NCBI GenBank assembly: GCA_025997655.1
Contig: BNUW01000060.1
Span: 1-14,280, forward strand
Reading direction: 5' to 3'
Length of the DNA stretch: 14,280 nt
Source: Spirochaetia bacterium
Lineage (GTDB): Bacteria > Spirochaetota > Spirochaetia > Treponematales > Breznakiellaceae
A program made the translations under genes and the position numbers. Positions 5,945 through 12,133 of the stretch are shown here, piece by piece. The notes under the pieces are model-generated. The model searched no databases and was not told the origin of the DNA. It was given only the letters and a program-made list of their open reading frames with translations. Positions within the stretch are counted from its first letter, which is position 1. Each line of letters starts with the position of its first letter.

Positions 5945-7042
5945 TTACCTCTTTTCCAATTTAAAGGAGGCCAGGGTCATATCCCCGCCTACATAGATTT
6001 CCGAACCCCGCCTGCTGAAAAAGGCGGTTTCACTACTGAAAGGGGCCTCAAGGATGAGAAGCCCCGGCAGGTGCAGGGCGGCTAAGATTTTCGATCGGCC
6101 CCCCAGGGAGCTGATCGCGAAGATGAGGGAATCATTGCCCCCATCATCCAGGGCGATGATGGCGCCGCGGAGGGGGACCTTGATGCTTCGCCGGGTTTCA
6201 ATCTCGTAGAGTCCTAACCCTCCCTGCCGTTCAAAGACGATCCATTTATTGTCCCCGGCAAAAGAAATGTGAACCGCGCGCCGGAAGCCGTCTTCCAGAA
6301 ATTCGTGATAGACAACCCGGTAGGAATCTCCGAATTTTTCCAGCAAAAGAAAACGCTGGTCATCGTAGCCCGAAACAATGGCCAGCCGGGAACCGTCTTT
6401 GGCAATACGGCAGCCCAGGATCACCGCCAGCCGGGAGCCGCCGGGTTCAAAGAAATAGACCCGCCTGCCGGAAATGTCCAGCAATTCCACGGTCCCGTCC
6501 AGGGTGCCCGTGAGGATAAGATCCGAGGCGGCGTCGATACCGGTAAGGGGGGCGGCGAAATCGTAGGTCCAGAGCAGTTCCCCGCTCTCATTCACCAGGG
6601 AAAGGGATGTCTGTTCCTCCCCGATAAGAAAAATCTTCCCATCCAGGAACAGGGGATAGCCCCGGACATGTTCTATCACCATAAGGGCGTCCCCCTGGGT
6701 ACTGCGGATGGTAACGGTATCGGGAACCGCATCATATTCGGCCCAGCGCTCATCTGAAAGGGAAACGGCGGCTCTTCCGGCGCCTTTGACGGGCTGGTTA
6801 ATGGTAAACTTCCCCTGGGTATTCACATAGCCGAAACGGTTTCCAAGTTTAAAGGGAATCAGGTAGTCCTGGATTGGCTGGCTTTCAACGGCCATGTCCG
6901 CAGAATAATCCGATTCCAGGGAGCTGATCCAGCGGGGAACCATGATGGTCTCCCGAGGAACCGGCTGGGCGGCAATAAAAACATAGAGAACAAAAAGGGA
7001 AAGAACAAGTACCACCCAGTATTTATTTTTTTCCTTGGCCAC
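5945..7042 (-). CDS. Membrane-anchored WD40/PQQ-like beta-propeller protein
   Basis: The protein has 365 residues, beginning at GTG 7042. A single N-terminal hydrophobic segment (about 9-25) after a lysine-rich start looks like an uncleaved anchor. The rest is all-beta, with repeated blade-like units such as LVNESGELLWTYDF, ILTGTLDGTVELLDISGR and IVSGYDDQRFLLLEK, typical of PQQ/WD40-type propellers. Residues 65-85 (LGNRFGYVNTQGKF) resemble a WG-type strand pair. I recognise no enzyme motif, so an envelope scaffold is the best guess. It is the first gene of the operon that continues with the dead M23-like protein and the methyltransferase, with 2- and 8-base gaps. No ribosome site precedes the GTG. 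A TATATA -10 at 7049-7054 puts the transcription start at or next to the start codon, consistent with a leaderless message. Confidence 0.82.
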   Translation of the reverse strand: MAKEKNKYWVVLVLSLFVLYVFIAAQPVPRETIMVPRWISSLESDYSADMAVESQPIQDYLIPFKLGNRFGYVNTQGKFTINQPVKGAGRAAVSLSDERWAEYDAVPDTVTIRSTQGDALMVIEHVRGYPLFLDGKIFLIGEEQTSLSLVNESGELLWTYDFAAPLTGIDAASDLILTGTLDGTVELLDISGRRVYFFEPGGSRLAVILGCRIAKDGSRLAIVSGYDDQRFLLLEKFGDSYRVVYHEFLEDGFRRAVHISFAGDNKWIVFERQGGLGLYEIETRRSIKVPLRGAIIALDDGGNDSLIFAISSLGGRSKILAALHLPGLLILEAPFSSETAFFSRRGSEIYVGGDMTLASFKLEKR

Positions 7043-7048
7043 AGTATG

Positions 7049-7077
7049 TATATACCATACGAACCGTTACCCGTCCA
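7049..7077 (-). promoter_or_regulatory. Candidate promoter of the propeller/M23/methyltransferase operon
   Basis: The minus strand has TGGACG (7077-7072), a 17-base spacer and TATATA (7054-7049), 6 bases before the GTG at 7042. The -35 matches four of six consensus positions and lies inside the VIT-gene relic described next. Initiation would fall at about the start codon. Plausible but unsupported by other sites. Confidence 0.45.
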
Positions 7078-7098
7078 CCCCCAACAAATTTTTAAGCA
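7067..7098 (-). pseudogene. Relic of the 3' end of a second VIT-type gene
   Basis: These 32 bases match 10060-10091, the 3' end of the ferritin/VIT gene, at 30 positions. Both encode LKNLLGVDG followed by TAA, and the two differences are synonymous (AAG/AAA, CTG/TTG). Immediately upstream in the reading direction the similarity stops abruptly. This pattern fits the remnant of a deleted paralogue or a recombination scar better than chance. No further VIT sequence is visible. Confidence 0.55.
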
Positions 7099-7127
7099 GG
7101 GTTGGGCTGCGGTGATTGATTACCACA

Positions 7128-7156
7128 TTGGCAAAACACCCTTTTTGTAGTATAGT
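7128..7156 (+). promoter_or_regulatory. Promoter of the DUF433/DUF5615 pair
   Basis: TTGGCA (7128-7133), an exact 17-base spacer and TATAGT (7151-7156) form a near-consensus promoter. The ATG at 7163 starts 7 bases after the -10 element, so the message is predicted to be leaderless. Confidence 0.72.
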
Positions 7157-7162
7157 TAGATC

Positions 7163-7366
7163 ATGGAACATTTGGACAGAATAACCTGGAATCCGCAGGT
7201 GATGGGCGGCAAAGCGTGTATACGCGGAATGCGGGTGACGGTAGGAATGATTGTCGGGCAAATTGCCGAAGGACACTCATTTGAGGAGATTCTTAACGCA
7301 TACCCCTACCTGGAACGGGAAGATCTACATCAGGCATTGCAGTACGCCACAAGTCGAACTAGTTGA
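7163..7366 (+). CDS. DUF433-family antitoxin (VapB-like)
   Basis: This 67-residue protein has the DUF433 signature RITWNPQVMGGKACIRGMRVTV, with a winged-helix-like core and FEEILNAYPYLEREDLHQAL forming the C-terminal helices. DUF433 proteins are typical antitoxins of DUF5615 PIN-like nucleases, and that partner lies immediately downstream. The antitoxin neutralises the toxin and usually represses the shared promoter. The start at ATG 7163 leaves the family N-terminus intact. No ribosome site precedes it, and the promoter at 7128-7156 implies a leaderless mRNA. Length is normal for the family. Confidence 0.88.
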   Translation: MEHLDRITWNPQVMGGKACIRGMRVTVGMIVGQIAEGHSFEEILNAYPYLEREDLHQALQYATSRTS

Positions 7367-7369
7367 AAG

Positions 7370-7383
7370 CGGCCTTGGGGCCG
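7370..7383 (+). promoter_or_regulatory. Small hairpin between antitoxin and toxin covering the toxin ribosome site
   Basis: CGGCC (7370-7374), loop TTGG and GGCCG (7379-7383) form a 5-bp GC-only stem. The only Shine-Dalgarno-like sequence for the toxin, GGGG at 7377-7380, lies in the loop and the 3' arm, 4 bases before ATG 7385. The hairpin could hold toxin translation below antitoxin translation; that role is inference. Confidence 0.5.
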
Positions 7384-7384
7384 T

Positions 7385-7750
7385 ATGAAAATCCTCATTG
7401 ATATGAATCTCTCTCCCCGTTGGGCTGATTTCTTTTCGCAGAACGGCTTTGAGGCTATTCATTGGTCTAAAATTGGGCTTACGAGTGCTCCGGATACAGA
7501 AATAATGGGCTATGCCGCCGCCAATGACTATATAGTTTTTACCCATGACCTTGATTTTGGCACAATGCTTGCCGAAACCGGAACAAAAAAACCTAGCGTC
7601 ATCCAAGTTCGTATAGCCGACACTGACCCCAAAATGACCGCTATTCCGATCCTTCGCCTATTGCGGCACTATATGCCGGAAATTGAGAGCGGCGCACTTA
7701 TTACCATTGATGAAACCAAAACTCGTGTTCGTATCCTTCCGTTTCATTAG
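7385..7750 (+). CDS. DUF5615 PIN-like nuclease, toxin partner of the DUF433 protein
   Basis: This is a 121-residue protein. Its acidic pattern is D6 in ILIDMNLSP, D37 in SAPDTEIM and D55/D57 in FTHDLDFG, matching the DUF5615/Mut7-C-type PIN fold that coordinates a divalent metal for RNA cleavage. Paired with DUF433 antitoxins it forms a VapBC-like module. The acidic residues are intact, so the toxin looks active. The ATG lies 18 bases after the antitoxin stop, behind the small GC hairpin at 7370-7383. The stop is only 9 bases from that of the convergent small gene at 7760-8032, so there is no room for a conventional terminator between them. RNA target is unknown. Confidence 0.87.
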   Translation: MKILIDMNLSPRWADFFSQNGFEAIHWSKIGLTSAPDTEIMGYAAANDYIVFTHDLDFGTMLAETGTKKPSVIQVRIADTDPKMTAIPILRLLRHYMPEIESGALITIDETKTRVRILPFH

Positions 7751-7759
7751 CCCCTTACC

Positions 7760-8032
7760 CTAGCCAAGAGCTTCTGAATGGGTAGATTTTTGCTCCCCGC
7801 CGGTACTGTTCGTGGTCCGGTGGACGGCTTCGTCATCGCCCCGTTCGAGGGGCAGGATAGATTTTTCATACTTTTTCAGACCGATCTCAATTAGATAGGC
7901 CACAAACGCCGATTCAGACACGTGGCTATGGGCTCCAGCCAGCCGCGCCTCGTTACATTGTCGCTTTACTTCACTGGAAATCCGAATCCGCAAGGTTTCG
8001 GTGTTTTTTGAATCATCGTTACGTCTCGGCAT
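7760..8032 (-). CDS. Small ribbon-helix-helix-like protein (possible antitoxin/regulator)
   Basis: The protein has 90 residues. TLRIRIS at about 13-19 looks like the DNA-contacting beta strand. It is followed by SEVKRQCNEARLAG and SESAFVAYLIEIGLKKYE, the two helices of an RHH (CopG/Arc-type) fold. The C-terminal third is charged and low in hydrophobics, probably disordered or a partner-binding tail. GGAGGGGG lies 7 bases before the ATG, so the start is secure. It diverges from the gene at 8159, whose product has the same strand-helix-helix order and a similar LIxxGLxxY segment, with a 126-base intergenic region holding two palindromes. No toxin partner is visible, so a stand-alone regulator is as likely as an antitoxin. 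Confidence 0.68.
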   Translation of the reverse strand: MPRRNDDSKNTETLRIRISSEVKRQCNEARLAGAHSHVSESAFVAYLIEIGLKKYEKSILPLERGDDEAVHRTTNSTGGEQKSTHSEALG

Positions 8033-8097
8033 AGATTCCCCCTCCGTTTTTTTCCTTATTTTATCCTAACATTATGAAAAAAAACAGGGATAAAAGT

Positions 8098-8107
8098 TCG
8101 TATACGA
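8098..8107. promoter_or_regulatory. Perfect 10-bp palindrome in the divergent intergenic region
   Basis: TCGTATACGA is self-complementary. It lies between the divergent small RHH-like genes, 14 bases from the TTGACA at 8122. It is a candidate operator; the binding protein is unknown. Confidence 0.4.
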
Positions 8108-8121
8108 CTTATTTTTTTGTC

Positions 8122-8149
8122 TTGACATGACTACATTTGTAGTTATAAA
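8122..8149 (+). promoter_or_regulatory. Promoter with dyad operator between -35 and -10
   Basis: TTGACA (8122-8127) and TATAAA (8144-8149) are 16 bp apart. The spacer is almost filled by the inverted repeat ACTACA-TT-TGTAGT (8130-8143). TACA-N2-TGTA is the core recognised by BlaI/MecI/CopY-type winged-helix repressors, and no such repressor gene is in the window. A bound protein here would block RNA polymerase directly. The ATG at 8159 follows the -10 by 9 bases. Confidence 0.68.
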
Positions 8150-8158
8150 ATACATTTT

Positions 8159-8344
8159 ATGAAACTTATGGAGAATATTAAGAACGAAACCATGGAAATC
8201 ATCGTCCCTAGGGGTACACGGGAACAGATTGAGGCCCTTGCCGCTACCCGGGCAGGGACTGAAGACCAGATTGCCGACCAGCTCATCCATCTGGGGTTGG
8301 AAGCGTACCGGGCGGGGGAACTGGGGATTGGTGATACGAGATGA
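8159..8344 (+). CDS. Small RHH-like protein, function unknown
   Basis: The frame gives 61 residues from ATG 8159. The core METMEIIVPRGTREQIEALA followed by EDQIADQLIHLGLEAYRAG fits a beta strand and two helices, similar in layout to the divergent neighbour at 7760-8032. In-frame ATGs at 8168 and 8192 are alternative starts. None has a strong ribosome site, and the promoter at 8122-8149 would give a leaderless or nearly leaderless message from 8159. From 8192 the product is 50 residues and begins right at the strand. There is no cognate toxin; the next gene, 59 bases on, is a glycosyltransferase. Coding status is likely, given the match to the neighbour's fold and the well-formed promoter. Confidence 0.6.
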   Translation: MKLMENIKNETMEIIVPRGTREQIEALAATRAGTEDQIADQLIHLGLEAYRAGELGIGDTR

Positions 8345-8403
8345 AAAGGGCATACCAGTCTTTTTTAGTAATGAATAAAATCCTCAAGGGGAATACATAA
8401 AGG

Positions 8404-9549
8404 ATGATTATTGTTTTTGTTGTTGATAATTTTTTATCCAAAACTGATGGAACCACGGTGTCTGCTCACCGTTTCCGCGAAGAACTGATAAAACAGGGAC
8501 ATACGGTTAGGGTCGTTGCCATAGGTGTTGAAGGGCAGGATATGTACGGCCTTAAAGAACATTATGTTCCTATTGTCACGCCGGTAGCAAAAAGAAACCA
8601 CATGCGGTTCGGAAAATTTGATAAAAAAGTCGTGGAACAGGCTTTTACAGGCGCCGATGTGGTACATTTGGTTTTTCCGTGGCAATTAGAACGTAAATGT
8701 CTTCGCCTCGCCAAAAAAATGGGTATCCCCGTAACCGGAGCATTTCATTGCCAGCCCGAAAATATAACCTATAATGCGGGACTTAAACGATTCGGTTTTG
8801 TCGCCTACTTTCTGTACTGGCTTTTTAATCAGTGGCTTTATAAAGACGTAGAAAATATTCATTGTCCCTCGAATTTTCTTGCCAATGAGCTGAAAAAACA
8901 TAAATACAAGGCCAGGCTGCAGGTGATATCTAACGGGATATCCGACTTTTTTAAGCCCCCGGAAAACCCCCTCACCGAAAGAAGGGACGATAAAATCAAC
9001 GTTACCATGATAGGAAGGCTTGCGCCGGAAAAACGGCAGGATGTGATTATCAACGCGGTAAAGCATTCCAAATACCGGGACAGAATCCAATTGTATTTTT
9101 CGGGTCACGGACCAAGCAGAAATAAATATATCAATATGTCGGCGGATTTGCCGAATCCTCCCCGGTTTGAGGTTTGGTCCCCGGATGAGCTGCTGCAGTT
9201 GTTACGTCAAACGGATATCTATATTCACGCCTCGGATGTTGATTTAGAATCTCTCTCCTGTATAGAAGCCTTTTCCTGCGGTAAGGCGCCCATTATATCG
9301 GATTCCCCAAAATCAGCGACACCCCAATTCGCTCTGGATAAACGCAATCTTTTTAAACATGGAGACTATCTGGATTTACGGGATAAATTAGACTATTGGA
9401 TAGAACATCCGGAAGAACGGGAAAGGATGGGCAAGGAATACGTCAAACTGGGGGAACAGTATAATATACGGTATTCCGCATTAAAAATGTCCCAAATGTT
9501 TAAGGATGCCGCTTTGGATTTTGAATTAAATCAAGGAGGCATGAGATGA
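8404..9549 (+). CDS. GT4-family glycosyltransferase (diacylglycerol glucosyltransferase-like)
   Basis: This is a 381-residue GT-B protein. The N-terminal acceptor domain starts MIIVFVVDNF with the TDGTTVS loop, and HCQPENITY is at 115-123. The C-terminal donor domain shows GRLAPEKR at 204-211 and SGHGP near 233. It ends with the GT4 acidic motif in the form D280-x7-E288 before AFSCGKAP, where most members have E-x7-E. An amphipathic aromatic stretch at 130-147 (FGFVAYFLYWLFNQWLYK) is suited to membrane attachment. Members of this group transfer glucose from UDP-glucose to diacylglycerol, and others build surface glycans; the lipid assignment is inference. AGGGG lies about 13 bases upstream. 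The stop overlaps the next start as ATGA. Confidence 0.87.
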   Translation: MIIVFVVDNFLSKTDGTTVSAHRFREELIKQGHTVRVVAIGVEGQDMYGLKEHYVPIVTPVAKRNHMRFGKFDKKVVEQAFTGADVVHLVFPWQLERKCLRLAKKMGIPVTGAFHCQPENITYNAGLKRFGFVAYFLYWLFNQWLYKDVENIHCPSNFLANELKKHKYKARLQVISNGISDFFKPPENPLTERRDDKINVTMIGRLAPEKRQDVIINAVKHSKYRDRIQLYFSGHGPSRNKYINMSADLPNPPRFEVWSPDELLQLLRQTDIYIHASDVDLESLSCIEAFSCGKAPIISDSPKSATPQFALDKRNLFKHGDYLDLRDKLDYWIEHPEERERMGKEYVKLGEQYNIRYSALKMSQMFKDAALDFELNQGGMR

Positions 9550-10043
9550 AAAAAATAATTGCTCTGTGTTTGGGCCTCATAATGACCGCAGGGATCTGTT
9601 TTTCGGACCCGGTGGAGGGATTCTGGATCAGTGTAGATGATAAAACCGGTCAAGACACTGCCGGCTGGGAAATGTATCAGCAGAACGGGAAGCTCTATGG
9701 TAAGGTACTATCCACAGCGGGTTATCCCCAGGATGTGAAGGCGGTGAACTGCAAAGAATCCTATCGGGACTTTCCCTTACAAGGGAAAGTGAATCAGATG
9801 CCTATCGTCGGGACCCCCTGGATTTTTGGCCTCCTCCCGGATCGATCGGGACAGTGGAAAGATGGACATGTGATCGATACCCGAACCGGAAAGATGTACA
9901 AGTGCAGAGTCACCTACCGTGCAGCGGACGGTAACCGGTTCAAGACCGACACCATGGAAATGCGGGGGGAGATAGGCTTAGGCATAGGGATGAGCGTGTT
10001 TTGGCGAAAGGGTACTCAGGAGGAGGCGGTTTCTTTTCGCTAA
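9546..10043 (+). CDS. DUF2147 exported protein
   Basis: The protein has 165 residues with a signal peptide (MKKIIALCLGLIMTAGICFS, cleavage near 20). Mature residues follow the DUF2147 lipocalin-like pattern: EGFW near the start, NGKLYGKV, a central GQWKDGHVIDTRTGKMYKC, and a closing MRGEIGLGIGMSVFWRKG. Family function is unknown; members are periplasmic small beta-barrels. AAGGAGG at 9533-9539 and the 4-base overlap with the glycosyltransferase stop show coupled translation, so an envelope lipid or glycan link is a reasonable inference. The cysteine near the signal peptide is not in a lipobox. It ends 16 bases from the convergent VIT gene. Confidence 0.85.
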   Translation: MKKIIALCLGLIMTAGICFSDPVEGFWISVDDKTGQDTAGWEMYQQNGKLYGKVLSTAGYPQDVKAVNCKESYRDFPLQGKVNQMPIVGTPWIFGLLPDRSGQWKDGHVIDTRTGKMYKCRVTYRAADGNRFKTDTMEMRGEIGLGIGMSVFWRKGTQEEAVSFR

Positions 10044-10059
10044 CAGCCGTTTACCAACC

Positions 10060-10938
10060 TTACCCGTCCACCCCCAGCAAATTCTTAAGCACATACCCAA
10101 CCCCAAAGGACAGGGCCGCCACCCCCAGGCTGATCAGGGTCATCTCGGCAAAACGGCGCTTAAAGTCGAGGTCCTTGGCGGTGGCGAGATAATAATTGAA
10201 GATCAGGATGATCAATACCGCTAAACCGAGGGTAATCCCCAGGGCGATAAATTTTTCGGGAATAAGCAGGAAGGGCAGGATCAGTACGGCCACGGTGATA
10301 ATGTAGGCCCCGCCGGTGTACAGGGCGGATTTGGCGGCCTTTGGGTCCCCATCGGCCTTACAGGAAAGGTAGTCGGAAGCGCCCATAGAAAAAGCAGCGG
10401 AAACCCCGGTGACAAGCCCCGCAAGGGAGATAAGTTTTGTTTCCCCCAGCGCCAGGGTAAACCCCGCCAGCGCGCCGGTAAGTTCCACCAAGGCGTCGTT
10501 CAGCCCCAGAACAATGGAGCCCACATAACGGAGCAGTTCCTCGTCCAGCATATCCAGGAGTTGTTGTTCATGAGCCGCCTCGTCCTCACTGAAGGCCCTT
10601 ACCTCGGGGAACTGCGCTATCAGTTCCCTGTATTGCCGGGAGGCGGCGCCTTCGTTTTTTTCCATATGCTTAAGGGTAAAGGTAAGCCCCAGAATCCGGG
10701 CCGAAAGGATGGTCCTGAATACCTTGAACCGGTTGGGCCGGACCTTAACGCCGGTTCGGTTTTCCCAGAACTGGGCGTGCGTCTTTTCCGCTTCCGCCAC
10801 GGAACGGAGCACCCCGGCATTATGGCTTTCCTTGCAGATCTTTGCCAGCCGGGAATACACGTAAAATTCGGTAATTTCCTTCTGCTGGATGGAGAGGGCG
10901 GTCTTGAGCATTTCCGGGTCGGTAACAGTTGGTATCAT
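10060..10938 (-). CDS. Ferritin-like/VIT1 fusion membrane iron transporter (MbfA/Er-VIT type)
   Basis: The protein has 292 residues. Residues 1-135 form a ferritin-like four-helix domain with candidate diiron ligands E24, E51-x2-H54 and E120-x2-H123, plus E93/E96 on the third helix. Residues 139-285 are a VIT1/CCC1 membrane domain with GLNDALVELTGALAGF at its start, SMGASDYLS in the second segment and about five transmembrane helices. Characterised members of this fusion (MbfA in alphaproteobacteria) export iron and protect against iron and peroxide stress; the ferritin domain is thought to collect or sense Fe(II). All expected ligands are present. The start lies 11 bases after a TATAGT -10. 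No strong ribosome site is visible. The C-terminal LKNLLGVDG is repeated at 7067-7098. Confidence 0.9.
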   Translation of the reverse strand: MIPTVTDPEMLKTALSIQQKEITEFYVYSRLAKICKESHNAGVLRSVAEAEKTHAQFWENRTGVKVRPNRFKVFRTILSARILGLTFTLKHMEKNEGAASRQYRELIAQFPEVRAFSEDEAAHEQQLLDMLDEELLRYVGSIVLGLNDALVELTGALAGFTLALGETKLISLAGLVTGVSAAFSMGASDYLSCKADGDPKAAKSALYTGGAYIITVAVLILPFLLIPEKFIALGITLGLAVLIILIFNYYLATAKDLDFKRRFAEMTLISLGVAALSFGVGYVLKNLLGVDG

Positions 10939-10948
10939 GGTGTTTTAA

Positions 10949-10978
10949 ACTATACCGTGTTAATCACCGGAGATTCAA
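10949..10978 (-). promoter_or_regulatory. Promoter of the ferritin/VIT gene
   Basis: The minus strand has TTGAAT (10978-10973), an 18-base spacer and TATAGT (10954-10949). Initiation would fall 3-5 bases before ATG 10938, giving a very short leader. No Fur-like box is evident. Confidence 0.55.
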
Positions 10979-11045
10979 TATTGTTCCCCAGGGCGGCGGC
11001 GATAGCCCCTTGACGCATTTGCCGGAATCTGCTACTTATTATTAA

Positions 11046-11071
11046 CCTATAAAATACATGTATTTAATAGG
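11046..11071. promoter_or_regulatory. 26-bp near-perfect palindrome upstream of the sulfonate operon (candidate operator)
   Basis: The 14-bp core (11052-11065) is a perfect palindrome centred on TACATGTA. It extends on both sides through CCTAT (11046-11050) and ATAGG (11067-11071), with one mismatched pair (11051/11066). It overlaps the AT-rich stretch TATAAAAT, which could be the -10, and ends 29 bases before ATG 11101. It is most likely a binding site for a dimeric regulator of the downstream operon. No regulator gene is present in the window. It is too far from any upstream gene end to be a terminator for the minus-strand VIT gene, which reads away from it. Confidence 0.62.
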
Positions 11072-11100
11072 CAAAATCGTTACGGATAAGGAAGTGAATC

Positions 11101-12105
11101 ATGCAAAAAAGAAAAAGCGGCATTGTTGCGGCGGTTTTGGTACTGCTTCTGGGGGTAGTTATCAGTCCCCAAAGCAACCTGGGAGCGGGGGGCTCGAAGG
11201 ATCAAAAGAACAATGGAAAAACGGTGTTACGGATAGGGGCTCAGCCCTTCCCCCTGTACTCGTCCCTGCTGGTGGCCCATAAACTCGGCTACTTTGAGGA
11301 GGAATTGAGCAAGGTGAACGCCACCTATACCTGGACCTCCTTTAATTCCGGCCCCCTGGTCAATGAGGCGGTTGCGTCGGGTAACGCCGATATTGGGTTT
11401 ATGGCGGATATGCCCGCTATTCTCGCGAAATCTGCGGGGCAGGACATCCAGATTTTTGCCAATGTTGCCTACGGGGAAAAGGCGCTGGCCCTGCTGGTAA
11501 AAAATGATTCTCCTATTACTTCCCTTGAGCAAATCAAGGGGAAGAAAATCGCCTATGTCAAAGGGTCCTATGCCCAGCATTTGACGGCGCTGCTGTTGGA
11601 AAAGGCGGGACTGACTTTTAATGATATTGAGTCGGTGAACCTCGCGGCGGCGGATATTCCCGCAGCTTTGGAAGCCGGGCAGATAGACGGGACGGTAATC
11701 TGGGAACAGTACGTTTCCCAGTTGGTGGTTCCGGGACGCGCCAGGGTTATTGCGGACGGTACGGGGATAAAGAAGGGTAATATGGTGAGTTACGCGGTAC
11801 GGAGCTATGCCGAAGCCCACCCCGAAGTTCTGGCCGCCTATATCAAGGCGGGGCAGCGGGCTTCCGACTACATTAAATCCAATCCAAAAGAGGCGGCGGC
11901 GGCCATTGCGCCAGACCTCCGGATCGATGCCTCCCTGATGGAAGCGATTTTCAAGAATCTGATATTCTATCAGTCCCTGTCAAACGATGATATCCAGGAG
12001 ATTCGGAAGGTTAAGGATTATATTTTGGCGGAAAAGATCATCACCAATGATGTGAACATCGACCAATTCATTACTACCCGGTATCTAAAGGAAGCGGGTC
12101 TGTAG
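11101..12105 (+). CDS. Sulfonate/taurine ABC transporter, substrate-binding protein (TauA/SsuA-like)
   Basis: The protein has 334 residues. The signal peptide covers about residues 1-25 (KRK, then a hydrophobic run), and no lipobox cysteine is present, unusual for a diderm with many lipoproteins. The mature part is an NMT1/SsuA-like fold: RIGAQPFPLYSSLLVAHKLGYFEEE near the start, GNADIGFMADMPAI at about 97-110, LEQIKGKKIAYVKGSYAQHLTALLL at the interdomain hinge, and LEAGQIDGTVIWEQY. This pattern is shared by TauA, SsuA and NrtA-type proteins that bind small anionic compounds. AAGGA is about 8 bases before the ATG. It leads an operon with permease, ATPase and glycyl radical enzyme, so the ligand is probably a C2 sulfonate such as isethionate or taurine. 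Substrate is inference. Confidence 0.88.
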   Translation: MQKRKSGIVAAVLVLLLGVVISPQSNLGAGGSKDQKNNGKTVLRIGAQPFPLYSSLLVAHKLGYFEEELSKVNATYTWTSFNSGPLVNEAVASGNADIGFMADMPAILAKSAGQDIQIFANVAYGEKALALLVKNDSPITSLEQIKGKKIAYVKGSYAQHLTALLLEKAGLTFNDIESVNLAAADIPAALEAGQIDGTVIWEQYVSQLVVPGRARVIADGTGIKKGNMVSYAVRSYAEAHPEVLAAYIKAGQRASDYIKSNPKEAAAAIAPDLRIDASLMEAIFKNLIFYQSLSNDDIQEIRKVKDYILAEKIITNDVNIDQFITTRYLKEAGL

Positions 12106-12133
12106 GCCCACTGGCCGCCGAGGAGAAAAGTAT

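Noticed and set aside
5043..5996. Long plus-strand frame of 317 codons
   Set aside because: It lies entirely opposite the M23-like gene, has no recognisable domain or ribosome site, and is rich in Gly/Pro/Val as expected of an antisense shadow in GC-rich DNA.
7067..7276. Minus-strand frame ending in LKNLLGVDG
   Set aside because: Only the last ten residues resemble a real protein; the rest is opposite the DUF433 gene and its promoter. Treated as a short relic, not a gene.
8686..9108. Minus-strand frame opposite the glycosyltransferase
   Set aside because: Shadow of a well-supported GT4 gene with no independent signals.
10044..10059. Terminator between the convergent DUF2147 and VIT genes
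   Set aside because: Only 16 bases with no stem or T-run.
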